Shown one piece after another: positions 44,889-53,541 of a DNA stretch of 64,000 nucleotides. How positions within the stretch are numbered: the first letter of the stretch is position 1; every line of letters starts with the position of its first letter. Both the position numbers and the translations under genes were made by a program. This DNA comes from Acidobacteriota bacterium (GTDB taxonomy: Bacteria > Acidobacteriota > Polarisedimenticolia > J045): NCBI GenBank assembly GCA_017994815.1, contig JAGOJY010000011.1:1-64000 (forward strand), written 5' to 3'. The notes below the pieces were generated by a model. The model did no database searches. It saw only the letters and a list, made by a program, of their open reading frames with translations, and had not been told where the DNA came from.

Positions 44889-45445
44889 GCCCGACCAGTG
44901 GCTTCCCGGTGATGCACGTGAACGTCTTCTTGGAGCGACACGCTCGCGCGCCGTCGGCGCGTGAACGGATTAACCTTGGACCCTGCGGGATGCCGGCATC
45001 CGCGCGAGGGGTCCTCGAAATGAGCGTGGTTCCTGCAGCGGCCACGTTCCTCTTGCTGTGCCGGCCGGCGACGTGTTTGAGTAGAGCAGGTAAGGTTAAG
45101 CGATTGAAATAGCTTGCTAACGAGCGCTAGCCGGGAGGGCAGGGGTGACGGGGACGAGAAAGTAGTCTGGGCGAAATTGACGTCCGTGGTGTAACTGTCG
45201 TAGTGCCCTCCGGGCCATGGGGTCCAACGAGGTTCTGGGGGCCGAAAGGCGCAACGCCTTCGCGCCGACGTGCCATCGTGGCGCCCTATGCCGGTTTGGC
45301 GCGGTTCCCGGGCCCGGCGCTCCTGTGGAATCAGCCACTTGCGTGCCGTAGGTTTGGCAGAGGAATTGCTGCAGGATGTGTGTCGGCGTGTGCCTCCCCG
45401 CATGGGGCGAAGGTAGGGCGAACACGCCCTCCGGGGCGCGGGAGA
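44889..45445. other. Gene-free, less GC-rich stretch with structured repeats
   Basis: No supported gene in about 550 bp. A nested inverted repeat at 44978-45014 has outer GGACCC/GGGTCC and an inner GATGCC-GGCATC palindrome, and could be a structured RNA or a protein site. Near the right end, AGGGCG (45415-45420) and GGGGCG (45433-45438) can each pair with CGCCC (45425-45429), giving two mutually exclusive hairpins just before a short coupled ORF. A 67-codon ORF at 44909-45112 has no convincing coding character. Confidence 0.4.
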
Positions 45446-45532
45446 ATGAGCATGGAACCGACGAACAGCGAAAACGCCAGCAAGCACGCCGTCCCGTTCG
45501 GGACGGTGCGACGACGAGGAGGCCCGAGGTGA
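45446..45532 (+). CDS. Short coupled ORF (leader-like peptide)
   Basis: A 28-codon ORF reads MSMEPTNSENASKHAVPFGT followed by a basic VRRRGGPR tail. The second ATG (45452) has the better spacing to GGAG at 45441-45444. Its TGA overlaps the GTG start of the next gene as GTGA, as in many coupled pairs here. The peptide has no signal sequence and no run of one amino acid typical of attenuators. It could be a leader peptide, a small effector or a modified-peptide precursor. No modifying enzyme is adjacent, so function is unassigned. Confidence 0.4.
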   Translation: MSMEPTNSENASKHAVPFGTVRRRGGPR

Positions 45533-46068
45533 GCGAAAACGTCGCCATCCGCGTATTTTTCTGGGCGGCTCTTTTCGCGTGCCTTGCCTTCGCGACCGCC
45601 ATGAAATCTGACGCCGCAAACGTCAAAGACATCATCCTCGACGAGGTGGACCCGGGACGTGTCAATGGCACCGTGGCAAGCTACTACGACGAACTGACGC
45701 CGGAACTCCAGGCACAGTTCAGTACGAACTTCAACGCTGGTCAAGGCTACTACATCACGCCCGTCGTCAACATCTCGTGGGCTGCTGGCGGCGTGCAATA
45801 CGTGCAGACCACCAGGATCCACCTCGTTCCGCTGAACGGAGGCCAAATCGTGGTTCCGATGGCGGTCACCTGCACGCACTCAGGCTGCAGTGGCGCTTTC
45901 TGTACGACCTTGGGTTGCAATGTCACGTTGGACGGCGCCGGGCTGCCTGCGTGTACCGGGGCGTCCTGCTCCGGCGTCTCGTCCTGCACGGTGCAGACTC
46001 CCACTTGCTCGAAGACAGAAACCGTGGGCACCCAGGGCTTGGCCGTGTTTGGGGCGATTGGCACCTGA
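45529..46068 (+). CDS. Secreted Cys-rich protein of unknown function
   Basis: This 179-residue protein has a signal peptide (VFFWAALFACLAFATAMKSD). A polar domain follows with repeated YY/GYY motifs (VASYYDELTPELQAQFSTNF). The Cys-rich C-terminal region has eight Cys in patterns such as CTHSGCSGAFC and CTGASCSGVSSC, probably forming disulfides after export. GTG 45529 has GAGGAGG upstream and overlaps the short ORF's stop. Its GC content is lower than the flanks. I do not recognise a family. Confidence 0.65.
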   Translation: MSENVAIRVFFWAALFACLAFATAMKSDAANVKDIILDEVDPGRVNGTVASYYDELTPELQAQFSTNFNAGQGYYITPVVNISWAAGGVQYVQTTRIHLVPLNGGQIVVPMAVTCTHSGCSGAFCTTLGCNVTLDGAGLPACTGASCSGVSSCTVQTPTCSKTETVGTQGLAVFGAIGT

Positions 46069-46310
46069 TCAAGACGGCGAGGCGTGCGCGCACCGTGTGC
46101 CGGCACCCTCGCCCCCCGTGCAACAGCCGGCGGCCCGGACCGCCGCGGGATGTCGGCTAGCGGTTCGTCGTGAATCCCGCGAGTTCGATGTGAAGGACGG
46201 CGCGCCGGCGGTCTGGGGCGGCACTCGCTGAAGCGGCGTTCCCCCGACGAGGTGCCGGCCTGCTTCGCGACCGGTTGCGTCTGCATGCTCCTGCCGCGCT
46301 CCGCTTCGGG

Positions 46311-47738
46311 TCAGTTCGCCACCGGGTCTCCCGTCCGTTCGCGCTCGCCGATCTGCTGGCGCCACATGGCGTAGTAAAGACCGCGCGCCCGGACCAGCTC
46401 GTCGTGCGTGCCGGACTCGACGATGCGGCCCCGCTCGAGAACGTGGATCGTGTCGGCGTGGCGGATGGTGGACAGCCGGTGGGCGATGGTGACGACGATC
46501 CGCTCTCGCCGGCGCGAGAGATCGCGCAGGGTCCCGGCGATCTCCTCCTCGGTCAGCGAATCCAGCGCGGCCGTCGCTTCGTCGAGGATCAGCAGCCTGG
46601 GCTCCCGGATGAGCGCCCGGGCGATCGCGAGTCGCTGCCGTTCGCCGCCCGAAAGTCGGATGCCGCCCTCGCCGAGCACGGTGTCGAGCCCGAGCGGGGA
46701 GCGGCCGACCAGCGAATGCACCGCCGCGCCCCGCAGCGCGGCGAGCATCTCCTCGTCGGTGGCCTGCGGCGCGACGAAGCGGAGATTGTCGCGGATCGTG
46801 CCGGAGAAGAGCTGCGTCTCCTGGGTGACGAGGCCCAGCTGTCGCCGCAGCTCCACCTTGCGGATTTCCGTCGTCTGCACCGAGATGAACTGCATCGCGA
46901 TCAGCTCGCCGGTCGCGAGCACGCGATGGAAGATCAGCCAAAGCAGCGCGAACAGGATTGACTGCTTGAGGATGCCGAGCGCGCTCCCCTGCAGGAAAGC
47001 CAGCGTCCGCGCCTTGCGGACCTTCTGCATCTCCAGCCGGAAGATCTGCTCGGTGTACGCGCGCAGGCGCTCCATCTCCTGGCGCCCGAGCCCCAGGCTG
47101 CGCACGAGTTCGATGTTGCGCAGCGACTCGGTGGCGGCGCCGGCCATGCGCGCCGTCTCGCGCACGATCGACCGCTGGAGCGCCTTGATGCGCTGGCCCA
47201 GCAGCCCCGCCAGTCCGCCCACCACCAAAACGCCCACGACGAAGACCGGGACCAGCGCCCAGTGGCGCGTGATGGCAAACCAGACGAGGAAGATCACTCC
47301 CACGAGCGAAACGAAGAGGACGTTGACCAGCGCGGTCACGAAGCGCTCGGTGTCGGCGCGGACTTTCTGCAGCAGCGCGAGCGTTTCGCCGCTGCGCAGC
47401 TCCTCGTACTCCTCGAACGAGAGGCGCATCGCGTGGCGCAGGCCGTCGTTGAAGATCTGCACGCCGAACCGCTGCGTGACCAGGCGGGTCACGTAGTCCG
47501 ACACGGTGCGCGCCAGGAGCGAAGCCAAGGCCACCGCCACGGCCAGGGCCAGCAGGTCGAAGACGCCGCGGGTGAGCTCGGCCTGTCCGCGCGCCCCCGG
47601 GTGCACGACGTACTCGTCGACGATCTTGCCGAAGATCAGGGGGTCGACGAGCGCCAGCACCTGGCCGGCCCCGGCGAGCGCGAGCGAGAGGGCGATCAGC
47701 CAGCGCTGGCCGAACAGGTAACGCCAGACGATGTGCAT
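46311..47738 (-). pseudogene. ABC exporter with in-frame loss of Walker A region
   Basis: The N-terminal membrane domain is normal up to the end of span 6 (LATGELIAMQFIS). The sequence then jumps to VQTTEIRKVELRRQLGLVTQ, a point inside the nucleotide-binding domain. The end of the last span, the linker and the P-loop are missing, about 125 residues. The Q-loop (VTQETQLF), signature (LSGGERQRLAIARAL), Walker B (LLILDEATAALD) and H-loop (VTIAHRLST) remain. The product is 475 residues, against about 600 for the family. It cannot bind ATP normally, so it is called broken. A collapsed assembly is also possible. Confidence 0.8.
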
Positions 47739-48257
47739 GCCGCATAGACTATCCCGAGGAGCAGCGGAGTCGCGATAGAACTCGCCTCGCGTGCCTCGAC
47801 GAGCTGTATCAGAGCGCCGCCGTGCGGTACTACTCGAGGAGGACGTAGTTCGCGGCCTCGAGAACGGGCCGGAAGCGCACCCGTCCGGAGCGCGCAGAGC
47901 GCAGTGCTGAAGCTGATGTTCTCGGCTTGACCAGAGCTGCCGACACTTGGCGGGGACCGCCATCACTGCAGCGGGTGCGGGAGCGCGTGACGCGCCGATC
48001 GAGGTGCTTCATCGCCATCAGCACGCCGCCGGGCCGCAGGAGACTCGGGGGTCTGCGCGCAAGACGGCACCGCGAGGAGCAGCATCGCGGGCGTTCCCCC
48101 GGCTCGATCGGGCGCGAGGCCGGGTCTTCGTCCGGACTTACCACGTCCGGTCGGGGCCAAGCGCCGCACGGCCAGTATGCTATGCTCCGCCACCTAACTG
48201 ATCAGAAGCAACTAGTTAGTCGCGGCCCGGTCGCGCGGGCCGCCTGCGAGGGGCACG
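47739..48257. other. Intergenic gap before the kinase
   Basis: No gene is convincingly supported in about 520 bp. A minus-strand ORF (47830-48144) has a short protein-like start (LLRPGGVLMAMKHL) and end, but the middle is Arg/Ser-rich. It may be decayed. Just before the kinase, CTAACT (48194-48199) and AGTTAG (48214-48219) form an inverted repeat with a 14-nt spacer. TATGCT copies at 48176-48186 could serve as a -10 region. Confidence 0.35.
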
Positions 48258-51200
48258 ATGACCACGGGGAGCGACGATCACACCATCGACTCGAACGGGG
48301 CGGCGCCGCCCCACCGGCCGGATGGCGCCGCCGGCGACGTTCTGCCGCACAGGATCGGCAACTACCGCATCCTGGGCAAGCTCGGCGAAGGCGGGATGGG
48401 GGTGGTCTACGAAGCCGAGCAGCAGGAGCCCCGCCGGATCGTCGCGCTCAAGGTGATCCGCGGCGGCGCCGCGGTGGACGAGACGCAGGTCCGGATGTTC
48501 CAGCGCGAGGTCGAGACGCTGGCCCGGCTCAAACACCCCGACATCGGCGCGATCTATGAATCGGGGCGCACGCCGGAGGGCATGCACTGGTTCGCGATGG
48601 AGCTGGTGCACGGCCGGGATCTCTCGAGCTACATCGCGGGGCGGCCGACGCCGGTCACCCCGGACGAACTGCGGCACCGGCTCCGCCTCGCGGTGCGGAT
48701 TGCGCAGGCCGTGCACTACGCGCACCAGCGTGGTGTCATCCACCGCGATCTCAAACCCTCGAACATCGTGATCGGGGAGGAGCGGAGCGAGCCCTCCGCC
48801 TCGCGCGCCGGCACTCCAGCCGTGAAGATCCTCGACTTCGGCCTGGCGCGGCTGACCGACGAGGAGTTCGGGGCCGCCGACACGCTCTCGATCGCCGGTG
48901 AGATCAGGGGCACGCTCCCCTACATGAGTCCGGAGCAGGCCCGCGGCGAGACCGCGGCGATCGACCTGCGCTGCGACGTGTACGCGCTCGGCGTCGTGAT
49001 CTACGAGATGTTGAGCGGACGACGGCCCTACGACGTGGCGCCGGCCTCGCTGCTGGAATCGGTGCGCGTGATCTGCGAGCAGCCGCCCCGGCCGCTGTCG
49101 CTGTCCTGGTCGGGAAGCCGGCGGCTCGACGCGGACGTCGAGACGATCGTCGGCAAGGCGCTGGAAAAGGACCCGGAGCGGCGCTACGGCAGCGCCGCGG
49201 CGCTGGCCGAGGACCTCGAGCGCTACCTGAACTCGCAGCCGATCATGGCCCGGCCCCCCAGCGCCCTGTACCAGGTGCGCAAGTTCGCGCAGCGTCATCG
49301 GCCGCTGGTGCTGGGGACGGCGGCGACCGCGGTCGCGATCGTCGCCGGGCTGGTCGTGTCGACGGCGCTGTACGTCAGGGCGCAGCGCGAGGCGGAGAGC
49401 TCGCGGCAGGTCGCGCAGTTCCTGTCATCGATGCTGGAGGGGGTCGGCGCCCAAGTCGCGCAGGGGCGGGACACCACGCTGCTGCGCGACATCCTGCAGA
49501 AGACGACCACGCGAATCGGCGCGGAACTTGGCGGCCAACCCGAGATCGAGGCCCGCCTGCGCAGCACGATGGGCTTGGCCTACCACGAGATCGCGGACTT
49601 CGAGCAGGCCGGCGCGCAGTGGAACCGCGCGCTCGAGTTGTACCGTGGACTGCGCGGCGACGACAGCATGGACGTCGCGCAGATGCTCTCGAACCTCGGG
49701 CTTTTGGCCGAGGCCAGGAGCGACTACGCCGGGGCGGAGAAGAACGTGCGCCAGGCCGTCGCGATCGCGCGGCGCGTGGCCGACCCGGACGACCCCAGGA
49801 TCCCCGAGTTCGAGACCCGGCTGGCCAATGAACTGGTGAACCAGGCGCGCTACGACGACGCGCGGGTCCTGCTTGAGCAGTCGCTGGCGCTCCAGCGCCA
49901 GCTCTACAAGGGTCCGCACCAGGACCTGGCGGTGACGTTGAATACCCTGGGCAACGTCCACCAATACCTCGGCCGCCTGGACGACGCGGAGCGGTGCTAC
50001 CGCGAGGCGCTGGACATGCACCGCACGACGCTCGGCGACAAGCACCCGTTCGTCGCGACCGACCTCATGAACATGGCGTTCCTGCTGGACAAGCGGGGCA
50101 AGCTGGCCGAGGCGGAGGCCGGCTTCCGCGACGCGCTGGCGCGCTACCGCGCGCTGTACCCCGACGGGCACGAGGAGACCGCGGCCGCGCTCGGCGCGCT
50201 GTCCTCGGTGCTGCAGAAGGCGGGGAAGTACGACGAGGCCGAGCGCCTCTCGCGCGACGCGGTAACGATCAACGAGAAACTCTACGGCCAGAAGTCCGCC
50301 AACTACGCGCGGGCCCTCGACTCGCTGGGCGTGCTGCTCTCGACCAGGGGCGAGGGCGCAGCGGCCGACGAGGCCGCGCAGCGCGCGCTCGCCATCCGGC
50401 GCGAGGTGCTCGGGCCGCGGCACCCGGACGTCGCCACCAGCCTGAACAACCTCGGGATGCGCAAGCTGGACGCCGGGAAGTTCGCCGACGCGCGGGACTA
50501 CCTGCAGCAGGCGGTGGACATCCAGCGCGAGGCCTCCGGCCCCGACACCGCCGCGACGCTGGTCATGATGAACAACCTCGCCCGCGCACAGGCTGGCGCG
50601 CGCGACCTGGCCGCCGCGGAGAAGCTGTTCCGGGAGGTCATCGAGCGCCGGCGCAAGCTCTTCGGCGACAACAGCATCTACGTCGCGGTGACCCGGTACT
50701 ACCTCTCGCAGATGCTCCGCGAGAACGGCCGCCCGGCCGAGGCCGAGCCGAACGCGCGCGACGCCGCGACGGCGATGAGGACGGCGCTCGGCCCCGACCA
50801 CGTGCAGACGTTCCTGATGGACTGTGAGCTCGGCGAGGCGCTGACCGCCGTCGGCAAGTACGACGAAGCGCAGTCGCTGCTGCGCCCGGACCTGGAGCGC
50901 GCGCTCGCGTCGGAGGGCCCGGACTCGCGCAAGACGCTGCAGACCCGGCTCGTGATGGGCAGGGCGCTCTCGGCGGCCGGCAAGCACGCCGAGGCGCTCG
51001 AACAGCTGGAGACGGTCCTGGCCAAGGGCGCGGCATTGTCGGAGTCGGCGCTCGGCTATGCCCGCCTGAGCCACGGCGCCGCGCTGGTGGAGGCGGGGCG
51101 AGTCAAACAGGGGCGGGCCGAGCTCGAGGCGATCCGCTCCGAGTTCGCTGCGAAGTACGGGCCGGACCACCGGATCTGCCGCCTGGCCGCCGAGCAGCTC

Positions 51201-51260
51201 GTTACGTCCGGACGCCTGGGCCGCGCGATGCCTGTCGCGGCGGCGGGACCCCAGCCCTAA
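48258..51260 (+). CDS. Ser/Thr protein kinase with transmembrane helix and TPR domain
   Basis: This 1000-residue protein has a Hanks-type kinase domain (about residues 34-310): glycine loop LGKLGEGGMGVVYEAE, ALKVI lysine, HRDLKPSN catalytic loop (about 161), LDFGLARL and YMSPEQARGE. One membrane span follows (VLGTAATAVAIVAGLVVSTA, about 351-371), then roughly ten tetratricopeptide repeats to residue about 980, many of the kinesin-light-chain type (LGDKHPFVATDLMNMAFLLD). The TPR part is predicted to be outside the cytoplasm. Such kinases are abundant in Acidobacteriota and Myxococcota. ATG 48258 has a GAGGGG ribosome-binding site. Confidence 0.93.
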   Translation: MTTGSDDHTIDSNGAAPPHRPDGAAGDVLPHRIGNYRILGKLGEGGMGVVYEAEQQEPRRIVALKVIRGGAAVDETQVRMFQREVETLARLKHPDIGAIYESGRTPEGMHWFAMELVHGRDLSSYIAGRPTPVTPDELRHRLRLAVRIAQAVHYAHQRGVIHRDLKPSNIVIGEERSEPSASRAGTPAVKILDFGLARLTDEEFGAADTLSIAGEIRGTLPYMSPEQARGETAAIDLRCDVYALGVVIYEMLSGRRPYDVAPASLLESVRVICEQPPRPLSLSWSGSRRLDADVETIVGKALEKDPERRYGSAAALAEDLERYLNSQPIMARPPSALYQVRKFAQRHRPLVLGTAATAVAIVAGLVVSTALYVRAQREAESSRQVAQFLSSMLEGVGAQVAQGRDTTLLRDILQKTTTRIGAELGGQPEIEARLRSTMGLAYHEIADFEQAGAQWNRALELYRGLRGDDSMDVAQMLSNLGLLAEARSDYAGAEKNVRQAVAIARRVADPDDPRIPEFETRLANELVNQARYDDARVLLEQSLALQRQLYKGPHQDLAVTLNTLGNVHQYLGRLDDAERCYREALDMHRTTLGDKHPFVATDLMNMAFLLDKRGKLAEAEAGFRDALARYRALYPDGHEETAAALGALSSVLQKAGKYDEAERLSRDAVTINEKLYGQKSANYARALDSLGVLLSTRGEGAAADEAAQRALAIRREVLGPRHPDVATSLNNLGMRKLDAGKFADARDYLQQAVDIQREASGPDTAATLVMMNNLARAQAGARDLAAAEKLFREVIERRRKLFGDNSIYVAVTRYYLSQMLRENGRPAEAEPNARDAATAMRTALGPDHVQTFLMDCELGEALTAVGKYDEAQSLLRPDLERALASEGPDSRKTLQTRLVMGRALSAAGKHAEALEQLETVLAKGAALSESALGYARLSHGAALVEAGRVKQGRAELEAIRSEFAAKYGPDHRICRLAAEQLVTSGRLGRAMPVAAAGPQP

Positions 51261-51359
51261 AGCGGATCAAAAAGACCAGAAGACGCGCGGGGCCGCGTCA
51301 GGATGGCGCGCCGTGCTGCTCCTGTTACCCGGATGGCTGGGCGCTGATGAGCTGGGGTC

Positions 51360-51388
51360 TTGCATCTGAAATGTTCACCGTGTAAAGT
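51360..51388 (+). promoter_or_regulatory. Promoter of the Xre/RES toxin-antitoxin operon
   Basis: TTGCAT (51360-51365), a 17-nt spacer and TAAAGT (51383-51388) form a good promoter 10 bp before the antitoxin ATG. An imperfect inverted repeat (GAAA...TTTC, 51368-51391) covers the -10 and is a candidate autoregulatory operator. Confidence 0.6.
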
Positions 51389-51398
51389 TTCCCCAGAA

Positions 51399-51797
51399 AT
51401 GAAACGCGCCCGCGCCATCGTCCTCGCCCCGACCGACACGTCCGCGGGGCCGAAAGCGGCCGCGGTGTTGGCCAAGGCCCTGGTGCGCGCCGCGAACGCC
51501 GCAGGCCTGTCGCAGCGGGCGCTGGCGCGGATGCTGGGCGTGAGCGAGGCCACGGCCTCGCGCATCGCCCGCGGGCGCGGGCTCGACCCCGACTCGAAAG
51601 AAGGTGAGCTGGCGCTGGCGTTCCTGCGGCTCTACCGCAGCCTCGACGCGCTCCTCGGCGGGAACCAGGCGCAGGTGCGGGCCTGGATGACCGCCCCCAA
51701 CCAGCACCTCGGCGGCCGCCCGGCCGAGCTGGTGCAGACCGCCGTGGGACTGTTCCATGCCGCCGAGTATCTGGACGCGCTGCGGGGGCGCGGCTAA
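51399..51797 (+). CDS. Xre/ParS/MbcA-type antitoxin (DUF2384)
   Basis: This 132-residue protein has an N-terminal Xre-like helix-turn-helix (LSQRALARMLGVSEATASRI). A C-terminal DUF2384 domain follows (FLRLYRSLDALLGGNQAQVR, WMTAPNQHLGGRPAELVQTA). It neutralises the downstream RES toxin and should repress its own promoter. ATG 51399 is chosen over 51360 because the promoter overlaps the earlier one. Its 3' end overlaps the toxin ORF by 41 bases. Confidence 0.9.
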   Translation: MKRARAIVLAPTDTSAGPKAAAVLAKALVRAANAAGLSQRALARMLGVSEATASRIARGRGLDPDSKEGELALAFLRLYRSLDALLGGNQAQVRAWMTAPNQHLGGRPAELVQTAVGLFHAAEYLDALRGRG

Positions 51798-52521
51798 CGC
51801 GCGGCGGCTCGCGGCGCGCGCGGTGCGCGTCGTCGAGGGCCAGCACGTGGTCGCCACGCGCAAGCTGGTCGATTCCGTCGAGGAGCAGGAGATCCTCGAG
51901 TCGCTGATCGAGGGCCAGAAGCCGCCGCTCCCGCGCACGGACGAGTTTCGCGGGCTGCACTACTTGCTCGCGACGTCCTTCCGCTACCCGCCGCTGCGCC
52001 ACGGCTCGCGCTTCGGCACCCGGGCCGAGCGCTCGATCTGGTACGGCGCGGAGGGGCTGCGGCCGGCGTTTGCCGAGGCGGCCTACTACCGGCTGGTGTT
52101 CCTCGCGGGAACCGGGACCGACCTGGGCCCGGTCGAGGTCGACGTGACGTCGTTCGCGATCGGCATCCGCACCCGACGAGGCATCGACCTGTGCGGGCCG
52201 GCCTTCGCGGCCTTCGCTGCCGAGATCTCCTCGCCCGAGCGCTACCAGGCCAGCCAGCGGCTCGGCCGCGAGATGCGCGCCGCCGGGATCGAGGCCTTCC
52301 GCTACCGCTCGGCCCGCGACCGCCTCGGCGGCCGCAACTTCGGCGTCTTCACCCCCGCGGCGTTCGCCGCGCGCCGCCCCGGCAGCTTCGCGACCTGGCA
52401 CTGCACGGCCACTCCCGGGCTCGTAGAGTTCGTGCGCCGCGACTTCACGCACCGCACCGCGCACGTGTTCCCGCGCACCGACTTCGAGGTCGGCGGCGTC
52501 CTCCCGGTGCCCGCGCTCTGA
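51757..52521 (+). CDS. RES-domain toxin
   Basis: This 254-residue protein matches the RES family, whose toxins degrade or ADP-ribosylate using NAD+. Conserved blocks are IWTRCGG, QHVVATRKLVDSVEEQEILE, FRYPPLRHGSRFGTRAERSI, the catalytic-type FAEAAYYRLVFL and FRYRSARDRLGGRNFGVFTP. The length is typical of the longer MbcT/ParT-like branch. ATG 51757 lies inside the antitoxin gene and keeps the conserved IWTRCGG start. Cells with this operon would depend on the antitoxin for survival. Confidence 0.9.
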   Translation: MPPSIWTRCGGAANARRLAARAVRVVEGQHVVATRKLVDSVEEQEILESLIEGQKPPLPRTDEFRGLHYLLATSFRYPPLRHGSRFGTRAERSIWYGAEGLRPAFAEAAYYRLVFLAGTGTDLGPVEVDVTSFAIGIRTRRGIDLCGPAFAAFAAEISSPERYQASQRLGREMRAAGIEAFRYRSARDRLGGRNFGVFTPAAFAARRPGSFATWHCTATPGLVEFVRRDFTHRTAHVFPRTDFEVGGVLPVPAL

Positions 52522-53058
52522 CGGGCGCAAAAGGTGGCCTCGGACAGCACGCGCGACGACGAACCGAAGCGGTCGGTCCCGACAAGGGCGTCGACCTGAG
52601 TGCGCGCATGCGGACCCCGACGGGTCACAGACCCACGGTCCTACGGCACTGGGCGTGTTTCTGGGAGTTCACTCGAGACGCGGACTACCTCGATGGGTGC
52701 TCCGACGCCAGCACCGTCGCCGAGCATCGCGGCGGATGCTGTAGCCCTGCCGGGACTTTCGTGGGCCCCGTGTGCCGAAGCCTCGCTCCGGTAGGTGGCG
52801 CTGAGGCGAGCGGATCACGCACACCGAATCTCCGAGATCGACGCAGCATCCGCGGTTGACGACGTCACGTGGCGACACGGGTCAGGGTCGAATGCGCACG
52901 TCGCCGCGCGTCCGCGTCGCACGACTTGAGACTTGCTGCGCGACGGCGGGCGCGCGATAGCCCCGCCGCGAGCGCCGTCCGGGGACGTCGTCGATCGCCG
53001 GTATGATGCACGGGCGACGACGGCGATCAGGCGCGTCGGCGGTTTCCGGAGGTCGCTG
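52522..53058. other. Intergenic gap after the toxin-antitoxin pair
   Basis: No gene supported in about 540 bp. Short ORFs here lack ribosome-binding sites and conserved features. A good -10 (TATGAT, 53002-53007) lies upstream of the DUF423 gene; no clear -35 was found at 17 bp. Confidence 0.35.
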
Positions 53059-53430
53059 ATGGTGGACCGGTTGCTCGTGACGGTCGGGTCGGTGTTCGGG
53101 ATGCTTGCGGTGGTGGCGGGCGCGTTCGGCGCGCACGCGCTGAAGGGACGCCTGCCGGAGGAAAAACTGGCGTGGTTCGAGACCGGCGCGCGCTACCAGG
53201 TGTACCACGCGCTGGCGCTCGTGCTGGCCGGGCTGCTCGCCGCGCACGGTCTGCCGGCGCGCTTGGCGGGCTGGCTGTTCGTCGCTGGCATCCTCGTCTT
53301 CAGCGGGACGCTGTACCTGATGGCGTTCGGCGGGCCGCGCTGGCTCGGCGCGATCACCCCGGTTGGCGGCGTGTGCCTGATCGCGGGCTGGGCCGCGCTC
53401 GCGTGGAGCGCGCTCGCCGGCCGCCCGTGA
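53059..53430 (+). CDS. DUF423 membrane protein
   Basis: This 123-residue protein has four membrane spans and the family motif VAGAFGAHALKGRLPEEKLA, then FETGARYQVYHALALVLAG. These small proteins occur widely with no known function. ATG 53059 has a CCGGAGG ribosome-binding site; the longer ORF start is unsupported. It precedes recN by 111 bp. Confidence 0.9.
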   Translation: MVDRLLVTVGSVFGMLAVVAGAFGAHALKGRLPEEKLAWFETGARYQVYHALALVLAGLLAAHGLPARLAGWLFVAGILVFSGTLYLMAFGGPRWLGAITPVGGVCLIAGWAALAWSALAGRP

Positions 53431-53478
53431 ACCGGCCGCGGCGGGAGACGTCCCTTTGACCCTGCGCGGCGGCGGATG

Positions 53479-53506
53479 CTAACCTCCAGTTAGTTCAAGA
53501 TTTGAA
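53479..53506. promoter_or_regulatory. Two adjacent inverted repeats upstream of recN
   Basis: CTAAC-CTCCA-GTTAG (53479-53493) is followed directly by TTCAA-GAT-TTGAA (53494-53506). Both have 5-bp arms. They lie 36-63 bp before recN, an SOS gene in many bacteria, so one may be a damage-regulator site. This is an inference, because the host's LexA box is unknown. Confidence 0.4.
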
Positions 53507-53541
53507 GCCTCTCGACCGCGGACGCGACGCCGGGGGAGCGG

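Noticed and set aside
44909..45112. 67-codon ORF after the PFOR terminator
   Set aside because: No ribosome-binding site, no recognisable features, and it lies over a structured palindrome.
47830..48144. Minus-strand ORF with LLRPGGVLMAMKHL
   Set aside because: Looks briefly protein-like, but the middle is Arg/Ser-rich and I could not place it in a family. At most a decayed remnant.
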